From: Apostichopus japonicus
Lineage: Eukaryota > Echinodermata > Holothuroidea > Aspidochirotida > Stichopodidae
Assembly (NCBI RefSeq): GCF_037975245.1
Contig: NC_092571.1
Coordinates: forward strand, 26,800,564-26,864,563
Reading direction: 5' to 3'
DNA length: 64,000 nucleotides
The position numbers and the translations under genes are program-made. Shown piece after piece: positions 37,513 through 48,718 of the stretch (positions within the stretch are counted from its first letter, which is position 1; each line of letters begins with the position of its first letter). Under the pieces are notes generated by a model that was given only the letters and a program-made list of their open reading frames with translations, made no database searches and was not told the origin of the DNA.

Positions 37513-40500
37513 TTGCAAAAGAGAGTCTCGCTCTACAGCTATTGCAGTGCGCCAAGCCGTCCGGCCACTGTATCGGCTGAGATATTAGCCGATTATTTAA
37601 TAGTTAAGGCTTCTAATGCAAGCCAGAGTTGTAAAAGATCGGCAAAAGACGTCATCACCGGGGCTCGAACCACCGATTGCAAAAGAGAGTCTGGCTCTAC
37701 AGCTATTCCAGTGCGCCAAGCCGTCCGGCCACTGTATCGGCTGAGATATTTACCGATTATTTAATATATAAGGCTTCTAATGCAAGCCAGAGTTGTAAAA
37801 GATCGGCAAAAGACGTCATCACCGGGGCTCGAACCACCGATTGCAAAAGAGAGTCTCGCTCTACAGCTATTGCAGTGCGCCAAGCCGTCCGGCCACTGTA
37901 TCGGCTGAGATATTAGCCGATTATTTAATAGTTAAGGCTTCTAATGCAAGCCAGAGTTGTAAAAGATCGGCAAAAGACGTCATCACCGGGGCTCGAACCA
38001 CCGATTGCAAAAGAGAGTCTCGCTCTACAGCTATTGCAGTGCGCCAAGCCGTCCGGCCACTGCATCGGCTGAGATATTAGCCGATTATTTAATAGTTAAG
38101 GCTTCTAATGCAAGCCAGAGTTGTAAAAGATCGGCAAAAGACGTCATCACCGGGGCTCGAACCACCGATTGCAAAAGAGAGTTTCGCTCTACAGCTATTG
38201 CAGTGCGCCAAGCCGTCCGGCCACTGCATCGGCTTAGATATTAGCCGATTATTTAATAGTTAAGGCTGCTTATGCAAGCCAGAGTTGTAAAAGATCGGCA
38301 AAAGACGTCATCACCGGGGCTCGAACCACCGATTGCAAAAGAGAGTCTCGCTTTACAGCTATTGCAGTGCGCCAAGCCGTCCGGCCACTGTATCGGCTGA
38401 GATATTAGCCGATTATTTAATAGTTAAGGCTTCTTATGCAAGCCAGAGTTGTAAAAGATCGGCAAAAGACGTCATCACCGGGGCTCGAACCACCGATTGC
38501 AAAAGAGAGTCCCGCTCTACAGCTATTACAGTGCGCCAAGCCGTCCGGCCACTGTATCGGCTGAGATATGAGCCGATTATTTAATAGTTAAGGCTTCTGA
38601 TGCAAGCCAGAGTTGTAAAAGATCGGCAAAAGACGTCATCACCGGGGCTCGAACCACCGATTGCAAAAGAGAGTCCCGCTCTACAGCTATTACAGTGCGC
38701 CAAGCCGTCCGGCCACTGTATCGGCTGAGATATTAGCCGATTATTTAATAGTTAAGGCTGCTAATGCAAGCCAGAGTTGTAAAAGATCAGCAAAAGACGT
38801 CATCACCGGGGCTCGAACCACCGATTGCAAAAGAGAGTCTCGCTCTACAGCTATTGCAGTGCGCCAAGCCGTCCGGCCACTGTATCGGCTGAGATATTAG
38901 CCGATTATTTAATAGTTAAGGCTTCTAATGCAAGCCAGAGTTGTAAAAGATCGGCAAAAGACGTCATCACCGGGGCTCGAACCACCGATTGCAAAAGAGA
39001 GTCTCGCTCTACAGCTATTGCAGTGCGCCAAGCCGTCCGGCCACTGTATCGGCTGAGATATTAGCCGATTATTTAATAGTTAAGGCTTCTAATGCAAGCC
39101 AGAGTTGTAAAAGATCGGCAAAAGACGTCATCACCGGGGCTCGAACCACCGATTGCAAAAGAGAGTCTCGCTCTACAGCTATTCCAGTGCGCCAAGCCGT
39201 CCGGCCACTGTATCGGCTGAGATATTTACCGATTATTTAATAGTTAAGGCTTCTAATGCAAGCCAGAGTTGTAAAAGATCGGCAAAAGACGTCATCACCG
39301 GGGCTCGAACCACCGATTGCAAAAGAGAGTCTCGCTCTACAGCTATTGCAGTGCGCCAAGCCGTCCGGCCACTGTATCGGCTGAGATATTAGCCGATTAT
39401 TTAATAGTTAAGGCTTCTAATGCAAGCCAGAGTTGTAAAAGATCGGCAAAAGACGTCATCACCGGGGCTCGAACCACCGATTGCAAAAGAGAGTCTCGCT
39501 CTACAGCTATTGCAGTGCGCCAAGCCGTCCGGCCACTGCATCGGCTGAGATATTAGCCGATTATTTAATAGTTAAGGCTTCTAATGCAAGCCAGAGTTGT
39601 AAAAGATCGGCAAAAGACGTCATCACCGGGGCTCGAACCACCGATTGCAAAAGAGAGTCTCGCTCTACAGCTATTGCAGTGCGCCAAGCCGTCCGGCCAC
39701 TGCATCGGCTTAGATATTAGCCGATTATTTAATAGTTAAGGCTGCTTATGCAAGCCAGAGTTGTAAAAGATCGGCAAAAGACGTCATCACCGGGGCTCGA
39801 ACCACCGATTGCAAAAGAGAGTCTCGCTTTACAGCTATTGCAGTGCGCCAAGCCGTCCGGCCACTGTATCGGCTGAGATATTAGCCGATTATTTAATAGT
39901 TAAGGCTTCTTATGCAAGCCAGAGTTGTAAAAGATCGGCAAAAGACGTCATCACCGGGGCTCGAACCACCGATTGCAAAAGAGAGTCCCGCTCTACAGCT
40001 ATTACAGTGCGCCAAGCCGTCCGGCCACTGTATCGGCTGAGATATTAGCCGATTATTTAATAGTTAAGGCTTCTAATGCAAGCCAGAGTTGTAAAAGATC
40101 GGCAAAAGACGTCATCACCGGGGCTCGAACCACCGATTGCAAAAGAGAGTCCCGCTCTACAGCTATTACAGTGCGCCAAGCCGTCCGGCCACTGTATCGG
40201 CTGAGATATTAGCCGATTATTTAATAGTTAAGGCTGCTAATGCAAGCCAGAGTTGTAAAAGATCGGCAAAAGACGTCATCACCGGGGCTCGAACCACCGA
40301 TTGCAAAAGAGAGTCCCGCTCTACAGCTATTACAGTGCGCCAAGCCGTCCGGCCACTGTATCGGCTGAGATATTAGCCGATTATTTAATAGTTAAGGCTT
40401 CTAATGCAAGCCAGAGTTGTAAAAGATCGGCAAAAGACGTCATCACCGGGGCTCGAACCACCGATTGCAAAAGAGAGTCTCGCTCTACAGCTATTGCAGT

Positions 40501-43500
40501 GCGCCAAGCCGTCCGGCCACTGTATCGGCTGAGATATTAGCCGATTATTTAATAGTTAAGGCTTCTAATGCAAGCCAGAGTTGTAAAAGATCCGCAAAAG
40601 ACGTCATCACCGGGGCTCGAACCACCGATTGCAAAAGAGAGTCTCGCTCTACAGCTATTGCAGTGCGCCAAGCCGTCCGGCCACTGCATCGGCTTAGATA
40701 TTAGCCGATTATTTAATAGTTAAGGCTGCTTATGCAAGCCAGAGTTGTAAAAGATCGGCAAAAGACGTCATCACCGGGGCTCGAACCACCGATTGCAAAA
40801 GAGAGTCTCGCTCTACAGCTATTGCAGTGCGCCAAGCCGTCCGGCCACTGTATCGGCTGAGATATTAGCCGATTATTTAATAGTTAAGGCTTCTTATGCA
40901 AGCCAGAGTTGTAAAAGATCGGCAAAAGACGTCATCACCGGGGCTCGAACCACCGATTGCAAAAGAGAGTCTCGCTCTACAGCTATTGCAGTGCGCCAAG
41001 CCGTCCGGCCACTGTATCGGCTGAGATATGAGCCGATTATTTAATAGTTAAGGCTGCTAATGCAAGCCAGAGTTGTAAAAGATCGGCAAAAGACGTCATC
41101 ACCGGGGCTCGAACCACCGATTGCAAAAGAGAGTCTCGCTCTACAGCTATTGCAGTGCGCCAAGCCGTCCGGCCACTGTATCGGCTGAGATATTAGCCGA
41201 TTATTTAATAGTTAAGGCTTCTAATGCAAGCCAGAGTTGTAAAAGATCGGCAAAAGACGTCATCACCGGGGCTCGAACCACCGATTGCAAAAGAGAGTCT
41301 GGCTCTACAGCTATTCCAGTGCGCCAAGCCGTCCGGCCACTGTATCGGCTGAGATATTTACCGATTATTTAATAGTTAAGGCTTCTAATGCAAGCCAGAG
41401 TTGTAAAAGATCGGCAAAAGACGTCATCACCGGGGCTCGAACCACCGATTGCAAAAGAGAGTCTCGCTCTACAGCTATTGCAGTGCGCCAAGCCGTCCGG
41501 CCACTGTATCGGCTGAGATATTAGCCGATTATTTAATAGTTAAGGCTTCTAATGCAAGCCAGAGTTGTAAAAGATCGGCAAAAGACGTCATCACCGGGGC
41601 TCGAACCACCGATTGCAAAAGAGAGTCTCGCTCTACAGCTATTGCAGTGCGCCAAGCCGTCCGGCCACTGCATCGGCTGAGATATTAGCCGATTATTTAA
41701 TAGTTAAGGCTTCTAATGCAAGCCAGAGTTGTAAAAGATCGGCAAAAGACGTCATCACCGGGGCTCGAACCACCGATTGCAAAAGAGAGTTTCGCTCTAC
41801 AGCTATTGCAGTGCGCCAAGCCGTCCGGCCACTGCATCGGCTTAGATATTAGCCGATTATTTAATAGTTAAGGCTGCTTATGCAAGCCAGAGTTGTAAAA
41901 GATCGGCAAAAGACGTCATCACCGGGGCTCGAACCACCGATTGCAAAAGAGAGTCTCGCTTTACAGCTATTGCAGTGCGCCAAGCCGTCCGGCCACTGTA
42001 TCGGCTGAGATATTAGCCGATTATTTAATAGTTAAGGCTTCTTATGCAAGCCAGAGTTGTAAAAGATCGGCAAAAGACGTCATCACCGGGGCTCGAACCA
42101 CCGATTGCAAAAGAGAGTCCCGCTCTACAGCTATTACAGTGCGCCAAGCCGTCCGGCCACTGTATCGGCTGAGATATGAGCCGATTATTTAATAGTTAAG
42201 GCTTCTAATGCAAGCCAGAGTTGTAAAAGATCGGCAAAAGACGTCATCACCGGGGCTCGAACCACCGATTGCAAAAGAGAGTCCCGCTCTACAGCTATTA
42301 CAGTGCGCCAAGCCGTCCGGCCACTGTATCGGCTGAGATATTAGCCGATTATTTAATAGTTAAGGCTGCTAATGCAAGCCAGAGTTGTAAAAGATCGGCA
42401 AAAGACGTCATCACCGGGGCTCGAACCACCGATTGCAAAAGAGAGTCTCGCTCTACAGCTATTGCAGTGCGCCAAGCCGTCCGGCCACTGTATCGGCTGA
42501 GATATTAGCCGATTATTTAATAGTTAAGGCTTCTAATGCAAGCCAGAGTTGTAAAAGATCGGCAAAAGACGTCATCACCGGGGCTCGAACCACCGATTGC
42601 AAAAGAGAGTCTCGCTCTACAGCTATTGCAGTGCGCCAAGCCGTCCGGCCACTGTATCGGCTGAGATATTAGCCGATTATTTAATAGTTAAGGCTTCTAA
42701 TGCAAGCCAGAGTTGTAAAAGATCGGCAAAAGACGTCATCACCGGGGCTCGAACCACCGATTGCAAAAGAGAGTCTCGCTTTACAGCTATTGCAGTGCGC
42801 CAAGCCGTCCGGCCACTGTATCGGCTGAGATATTTACCGATTATTTAATAGTTAAGGCTTCTAATGCAAGCCAGAGTTGTAAAAGATCGGCAAAAGACGT
42901 CATCACCGGGGCTCGAACCACCGATTGCAAAAGAGAGTCTCGCTCTACAGCTATTGCAGTGCGCCAAGCCGTCCGGCCACTGTATCGGCTGAGATATTAG
43001 CCGATTATTTAATAGTTAAGGCTTCTAATGCAAGCCAGAGTTGTAAAAGATCGGCAAAAGACGTCATCACCGGGGCTCGAACCACCGATTGCAAAAGAGA
43101 GTCTCGCTCTACAGCTATTGCAGTGCGCCAAGCCGTCCGGCCACTGCATCGGCTGAGATATTAGCCGATTATTTAATAGTTAAGGCTTCTAATGCAAGCC
43201 AGAGTTGTAAAAGATCGGCAAAAGACGTCATCACCGGGGCTCGAACCACCGATTGCAAAAGAGAGTCTCGCTCTACAGCTATTGCAGTGCGCCAAGCCGT
43301 CCGGCCACTGTATCGGCTTAGATATTAGCCGATTATTTAATAGTTAAGGCTGCTTATGCAAGCCAGAGTTGTAAAAGATCGGCAAAAGACGTCATCACCG
43401 GGGCTCGAACCACCGATTGCAAAAGAGAGTCCCGCTCTACAGCTATTACAGTGCGCCAAGCCGTCCGGCCACTGTATCGGCTGAGATATTAGCCGATTAT

Positions 43501-43820
43501 TTAATAGTTAAGGCTTCTAATGCAAGCCAGAGTTGTAAAAGATCGGCAAAAGACGTCATCACCGGGGCTCGAACCACCGATTGCAAAAGAGAGTCTCGCT
43601 CTACAGCTATTGCAGTGCGCCAAGCCGTCCGGCCACTGTATCGGCTGAGATATTAGCCGATTATTTAATGGTTAAGGCTTCAAATGCAAGCCAGAGTTGT
43701 AAAAGATCCGCAAAAGACGTCATCACCGGGGCTCGAACCACCGATTGCAAAAGAGAGTCTCGCTCTACAGCTATTGCAGTGCGCCAAGCCGTCCGGCCAC
43801 TGCATCGGCTTAGATATTAG
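37513..43820. repeat. higher-order repeats in the right domain of the satellite
   Basis: Private mutations recur at whole-unit distances. GAGTCTGGCTC at about 37688 and 41296, and GAGAGTTTCGC at about 38178 and 41786, are 3608 bp (22 units) apart. The variant GATATTTACCGAT seen at about 37744 recurs near 39220, 1476 bp (9 units) away. GATCCGCAAAAG at about 40589 and 43705 is 3116 bp (19 units) apart. These fix segmental duplications inside the array by unequal exchange or conversion. Confidence 0.85.
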
Positions 43821-46805
43821 CCGATTATTTAATAGTTAAGGCTGCTTATGCAAGCCAGAGTTGTAAAAGATCGGCAAAAGACGTCATCACCGGGGCTCGA
43901 ACCACCGATTGCAAAAGAGAGTCTCGCTCTACAGCTATTGCAGTGCGCCAAGCCGTCCGGCCACTGTATCGGCTGAGATATTAGCCGATTATTTAATAGT
44001 TAAGGCTTCTTATGCAAGCCAGAGTTGTAAAAGATCGGCAAAAGACGTCATCACCGGGGCTCGAACCACCGATTGCAAAAGAGAGTCTCGCTCTACAGCT
44101 ATTGCAGTGCGCCAAGCCGTCCGGCCACTGTATCGGCTGAGATATTAGCCGATTATTTAATAGTTAAGGCTGCTAATGCAAGCCAGAGTTGTAAAAGATC
44201 GGCAAAAGACGTCATCACCGGGGCTCGAACCACCGATTGCAAAAGAGAGTCCCGCTCTACAGCTATTACAGTGCGCCAAGCCGTCCGGCCACTGTATCGG
44301 CTGAGATATGAGCCGATTATTTAATAGTTAAGGCTGCTAATGCAAGCCAGAGTTGTAAAAGATCGGCAAAAGACGTCATCACCGGGGCTCGAACCACCGA
44401 TTGCAAAAGAGAGTCCCGCTCTACAGCTATTACAGTGCGCCAAGCCGTCCGGCCACTGTATCGGCTGAGATATGAGCCGATTATTTAATAGTTAAGGCTG
44501 CTAATGCAAGCCAAAGTTGTAAAAGATCGGCAAAAGACGTCATCACCGGGGCTCGAACCACCGATTGCAAAAGAGAGTCCCGCTCTACAGCTATTACAGT
44601 GCGCCAAGCCGTCCGGCCACTGTATCGGCTGAGATATGAGCCGATTATTTAATAGTTAAGGCTGCTAATGCAAGCCAGAGTTGTAAAAGATCGGCAAAAG
44701 ACGTCATCACCGGGGCTCGAACCACCGATTGCAAAAGAGAGTCCCGCTCTACAGCTATTACAGTGCGCCAAGCCGTCCGGCCACTGTATCGGCTGAGATA
44801 TTAGCCGATTATTTAATAGTTAAGGCTGCTAATGCAAGCCAGAGTTGTAAAAGATCGGCAAAAGACGTCATCACCGGGGCTCGAACCACCGATTGCAAAA
44901 GAGAGTCCCGCTCTACAGCTATTACAGTGCGCCAAGCCGTCCGGCCACTGTATCGGCTGAGATATTAGCCGATTATTTAATAGTTAAGGCTGCTAATGCA
45001 AGCCAGAGTTGTAAAAGATCGGCAAAAGACGTCATCACCGGGGCTCGAACCACCGATTGCAAAAGAGAGTCCCGCTCTACAGCTATTACAGTGCGCCAAG
45101 CCATCCGGCCACTGTATCGGCTGAGATATTAGCCGATTATTTAATAGTTAAGGCTGCTAATGCAAGCCAGAGTTGTAAAAGATCGGCAAAAGACGTCGTC
45201 ACCGGGGCTCGAACCACCGATTGCAAAAGAGAGTCTCGCTCTACAGCTATTGCAGTGCGCCAAGCCGTCCGGCCACTGTATCGGCTGAGATATTAGCCGA
45301 TTATTTAATAGTTAAGGCTGCTAATGCAAGCCAGAGTTGTAAAAGATCGGCAAAAGACGTCGTCACCGGGGCTCGAACCACCGATTGCAAAAGAGAGTCT
45401 CGCTCTACAGCTATTGCAGTGCGCCAAGCCGTCCGGCCACTGTATCGGCTGAGATATTAGCCGATTATTTATTAGTTAAGGCTGCTAATGCAAGCCAGAG
45501 TTGTAAAAGATCGGCAAAAGACGTCGTCACCGGGGCTCGAACCACCGATTGCAAAAGAGAGTCTCGCTCTACAGCTATTGCAGTGCGCCAAGCCGTCCGG
45601 CCACTGTATCGGCTGAGATATTAGCCGATTATTTAATAGTTAAGGCTGCTAATGCAAGGCAGAGTTGTAAAAGATCGGCAAAAGACGTCGTCACCGGGGC
45701 TCGAACCACCGATTGCAAAAGAGAGTCTCGCTCTACAGCTATTGCAGTGCGCCAAGCCGTCCGGCCACTGTATCGGCTGAGATATTAGCCGATTATTTAT
45801 TAGTTAAGGCTGCTAATGCAAGCCAGAGTTGTAAAAGATCGGCAAAAGACGTCGTCACCGGGGCTCGAACCACCGATTGCAAAAGAAAGTCTCGCTCTAC
45901 AGCTATTACAGTGCGCCAAGCCGTCCGGCCACTGTAACGGCTGAGATATTAGCCGATTATTTAATAGTTAAGGCTGCTAATGCAAGCCAGAGTTGTAAAA
46001 GATCGGCAAAAGACGTCATCACCGGGGCTCGAACCACCAATTGCAAAAGAGAGTCTCGCTCTACAGCTATTGCAGTGCCCCAAGCCGTCCGGCCACTGTA
46101 TCGGCTGAGATATTAGCCGATTATTTAATAGTTAAGGCTGCTAATGCAAGCCAGAGTTGTAAAAGATCGGCAAAAGACGTCATCACCGGGGCTCGAACCA
46201 CCGATTGCAAAAGAGAGTCTCGCTCTACAGCTATTGCAGTGCCCCAAGCCGTCCGGCCACTGTATCGGCTGAGATATGAGCCGATTATTTAATAGTTAAG
46301 GCTGCTAATGCAAGCCAGAGTTGTAAAAGATCGGCAAAAGACGTCATCACCGGGGCTCGAACCACCGATTGCAAAAGAGAGTCTCGCTCTACAGCTATTG
46401 CAGTGCGCCAAGCCGTCCGGCCACTGTATCGGCTGAGATATTAGCCGATTATTTAATAGTTAAGGCTGCTAATGCAAGCCAGAGTTGTAAAAGACCGTCA
46501 AAAGACGTCGTCACCGGGGCTCGAACCACCGATTGCAAAAGAGAGTCTCGCTCTACAGCTATTACAGTGCGCCAAGCCGTCCGGCCACTGTATCGGCTGA
46601 GATATTAGCCGATTATTCAATAGTTAAGGCTGCTAATGCAAGCCAGAGTTGTAAAAGATCGGCAAAAGAGAGTCTCGCTCTACAGCTAGTACTGCGCGCC
46701 AAGCTGTCGCGCCACTGTATCGGCTGAGATATTAGCTGATTATTTAATAGTTAGGGCTCCTTATTCAAGCGAGAGTTGTAATAGATCGGCAAAAGACGTC
46801 ATTAC

Positions 46806-47443
46806 GACGTCATTATTTAATAGCCTGTTGGATTATTTAATAGCCTATTGGCGAGCCTGCGTGCATTAAGCGGGCCGGCTGTGCTTGATTATGTAGAGTT
46901 TGTCGTTTGATTTGTGCGGGAGGAACGTGTAAACATTTTCTTTCTAATGGTTTTGTGTTCTTAGGAGATTTGTTGCGGACAGTTTCGAAAAATTACAAGT
47001 GCCGGCATGAATTTTCTTTTTAAATGACTGGTGCGTCATTAGACAAGTATACTTTGCGAAAGAGCAACGTGATTGGGGGAATTCCCAAGGTTTTTCATTT
47101 CTTTGAAATGACTGAAAAGCTCGCCATCTGTGTTCTTGTGATTGTCCGGGTTGAGTGAGAACTTTATTTGAATTATCTTAATGTTGTAAATGACTCATAT
47201 GAGTCATTCCTATATAGGAACGTTGCAAAAGGGTGTCGGAGAAGAATCTATAGAAAGGCGGCTAAATTACCTTTGTTACCCCCCCCCCCCCAACCCTAAA
47301 GAAAACAAAAAGAAAAGACGATAGCGCCTTAGGTTGATTAATACATATTGTCATCATTTAATTATGTTAACAATTAACAAGTGTATTTGACGTCACAGAC
47401 GTTCGCAGTCTGTGATTCATGGTTGAAGGATATAGTTTGGGTT
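46806..47443. other. non-coding right flank of the satellite
   Basis: Just after the last decayed unit, ATTATTTAATAGCCTGTTGG and a close copy stand in tandem (about 46812-46852). They resemble the ATTATTTAATAG part of the satellite unit. A C run is at about 47280-47291. No gene is seen. Confidence 0.5.
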
Positions 47444-47491
47444 ACAGCCTATGGCGGGCCATCAGTCTCATTCGTGGGGAATCGACATATA

Positions 47492-48156
47492 CCCTGGTGG
47501 AAATTCCAGTTGAACTTTTGAACTGGGTCCAACTGGAATTTTCTATATGGAAATTGGCACAAATTTGAACTAGGTTGAAATGGGTGAACTGGGGTTCCCA
47601 ACTGGTTCAACTATGTTTTACTGGGTCCAACTGGTTTCAACTATGTTTTACTGGGTCAACTATGTTTTACTGGGTTCAACTGGGTGAACTATGTTTTACT
47701 GGGTTAAACTGGGTGAACTATGTTTTACTACTTATATCTTTAAATAAGTTGAACTGGGATTCTCAACTGGTCCAAGGCAGTGAAACCTAGTTAAACCCCA
47801 GCTGGGTCAGTTCCCCAGCCAGCATAGTCCAAACCCAGTTGGGCCAGTGCCAAACCAATGATACCTAGCTAGTTCAACCCCATCAGGGCAAGTTCACCAG
47901 TCAACATAGTTCAAACCCAGTTGGGCTAGTGCAAAAACCAGTGAAACCTAGTTGAAGCCCAGCTGGATCAGTTCAAACATAGTTCAAATTCAGTTGGGCC
48001 TGAACAAACCCAGTTGAACCTAGCTCATGCACAGCATAGTCCAGTTGGAACCCAGTAAGACCCAGTTAAACACAGTTAAAAACCAGTTAAACATAGTAGG
48101 CCCTAGTAGAACCTAGTTGATATTTTAACTGGGTTCTATTGGTATTTCTACCAGGG
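47492..48156. mobile_element. 665-bp fold-back MITE with TA target duplication
   Basis: The left end CCCTGGTGGAAATTCCAGTT matches the inverted right end CCCTGGTAGAAATACCAATA. TA dinucleotides flank it at 47490-47491 and 48157-48158. Closing the gap restores GACATATACCGATTTAAATC, a motif repeated throughout the host arms, so the insertion point is certain. The left part is built from AACTGGGTTCAACT words and the right part from ACCCAGTTGAACC words, so the element can fold on itself. TA duplication points to the Tc1/mariner group or a similar TA-targeting group. It has no real coding frame. Confidence 0.9.
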
Positions 48157-48718
48157 TACCGATTTAAATCGATTTATACCAATTTTCTTCGATACCAGTT
48201 TCTAGCAGCTTAAATTGACGTCTACCGATTTAAATTGACAGTTTATATCGCCATATACCGATTTAAATCGACATATACCAATTCAAATCGCTGATATGTA
48301 AAATAAATCGGTACCGTATATGTCAATTTAAATCGACATCTACCAGCTTAAATCGATGATATGTCGAATTAAATCGGTAGAAGTCAATTTCCTTGGACTT
48401 ATACCAGTCTCTACCAGTTTAAATTGACTTCTACCGATTTAAAACGACACATCATCGATTTAGCTCATTAACATATTCCGAATCCCGATTTCGGTGATGA
48501 TTGACATGTGAACATACATCACGTGAAGTCACCTGACAAGGGGGGCGAATAATTAAATAGTTCCAAAATTATAGACAATTATTTGCAAAAAGATTTCGGT
48601 GTAATTATAAGGCTGAAAAACTGATATGTCAATGACGTGCAATTATCTCAATGCAAACTGGGCTTGTCTAGTCAAACACCCGGAGCATAGTGTAAGAATA
48701 CTTTTACCCAAATACACA

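Larger units (their letters stand above)
19449..46805 (-). repeat. 27.4-kb satellite of about 166 units of 164 bp with a tRNA-like core
   Basis: The same 164-bp unit repeats head to tail with high identity. The distance from the landmark at 19499 to the one at 46533 is 27034 bp, which is 165 units of 164 minus 26 bp. Two deletions account for this exactly: 24 bp near 33509 and 2 bp near 35797. On the minus strand each unit reads as a tRNA-like segment: box A TGGCGCACTG, then GTAGAGCGAGACTCTC, then box B GGTTCGAGCCC. T4 runs follow about 17 and 31 bases downstream. The words GTAGAGC, GAGACTCT and GGTTCGAGCCCC also occur in animal tRNA-Lys(CUU), which suggests a tRNA or SINE-head origin. Units also carry a 7-bp inverted repeat, ATCGGCT/AGCCGAT. 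The last units (46640-46805) are diverged and deleted, and the left edge is sharp. Whether it is transcribed cannot be seen. Confidence 0.97.

Noticed and set aside
19499-46727. Overlapping 79-residue plus-strand frames, one per satellite unit
   Set aside because: 164 is not a multiple of three, so each frame spans about 1.5 units and the next starts in another frame over the same DNA. They have no own start context and follow from array periodicity, not from a gene family.
19449-46805. CRISPR-like array
   Set aside because: The whole 164-bp unit repeats. There are no unique spacers between short repeats, and the context is animal DNA.
19449-46805. Functional tRNA gene cluster
   Set aside because: Acceptor and T-arm stems do not pair properly and a T4 run interrupts the segment. 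It is tRNA-derived at best.
47575-47790. Small protein rich in CFTGSNW repeats
   Set aside because: It is encoded by AACTGGGT words of the TA-target MITE, a fold-back repeat without coding function.
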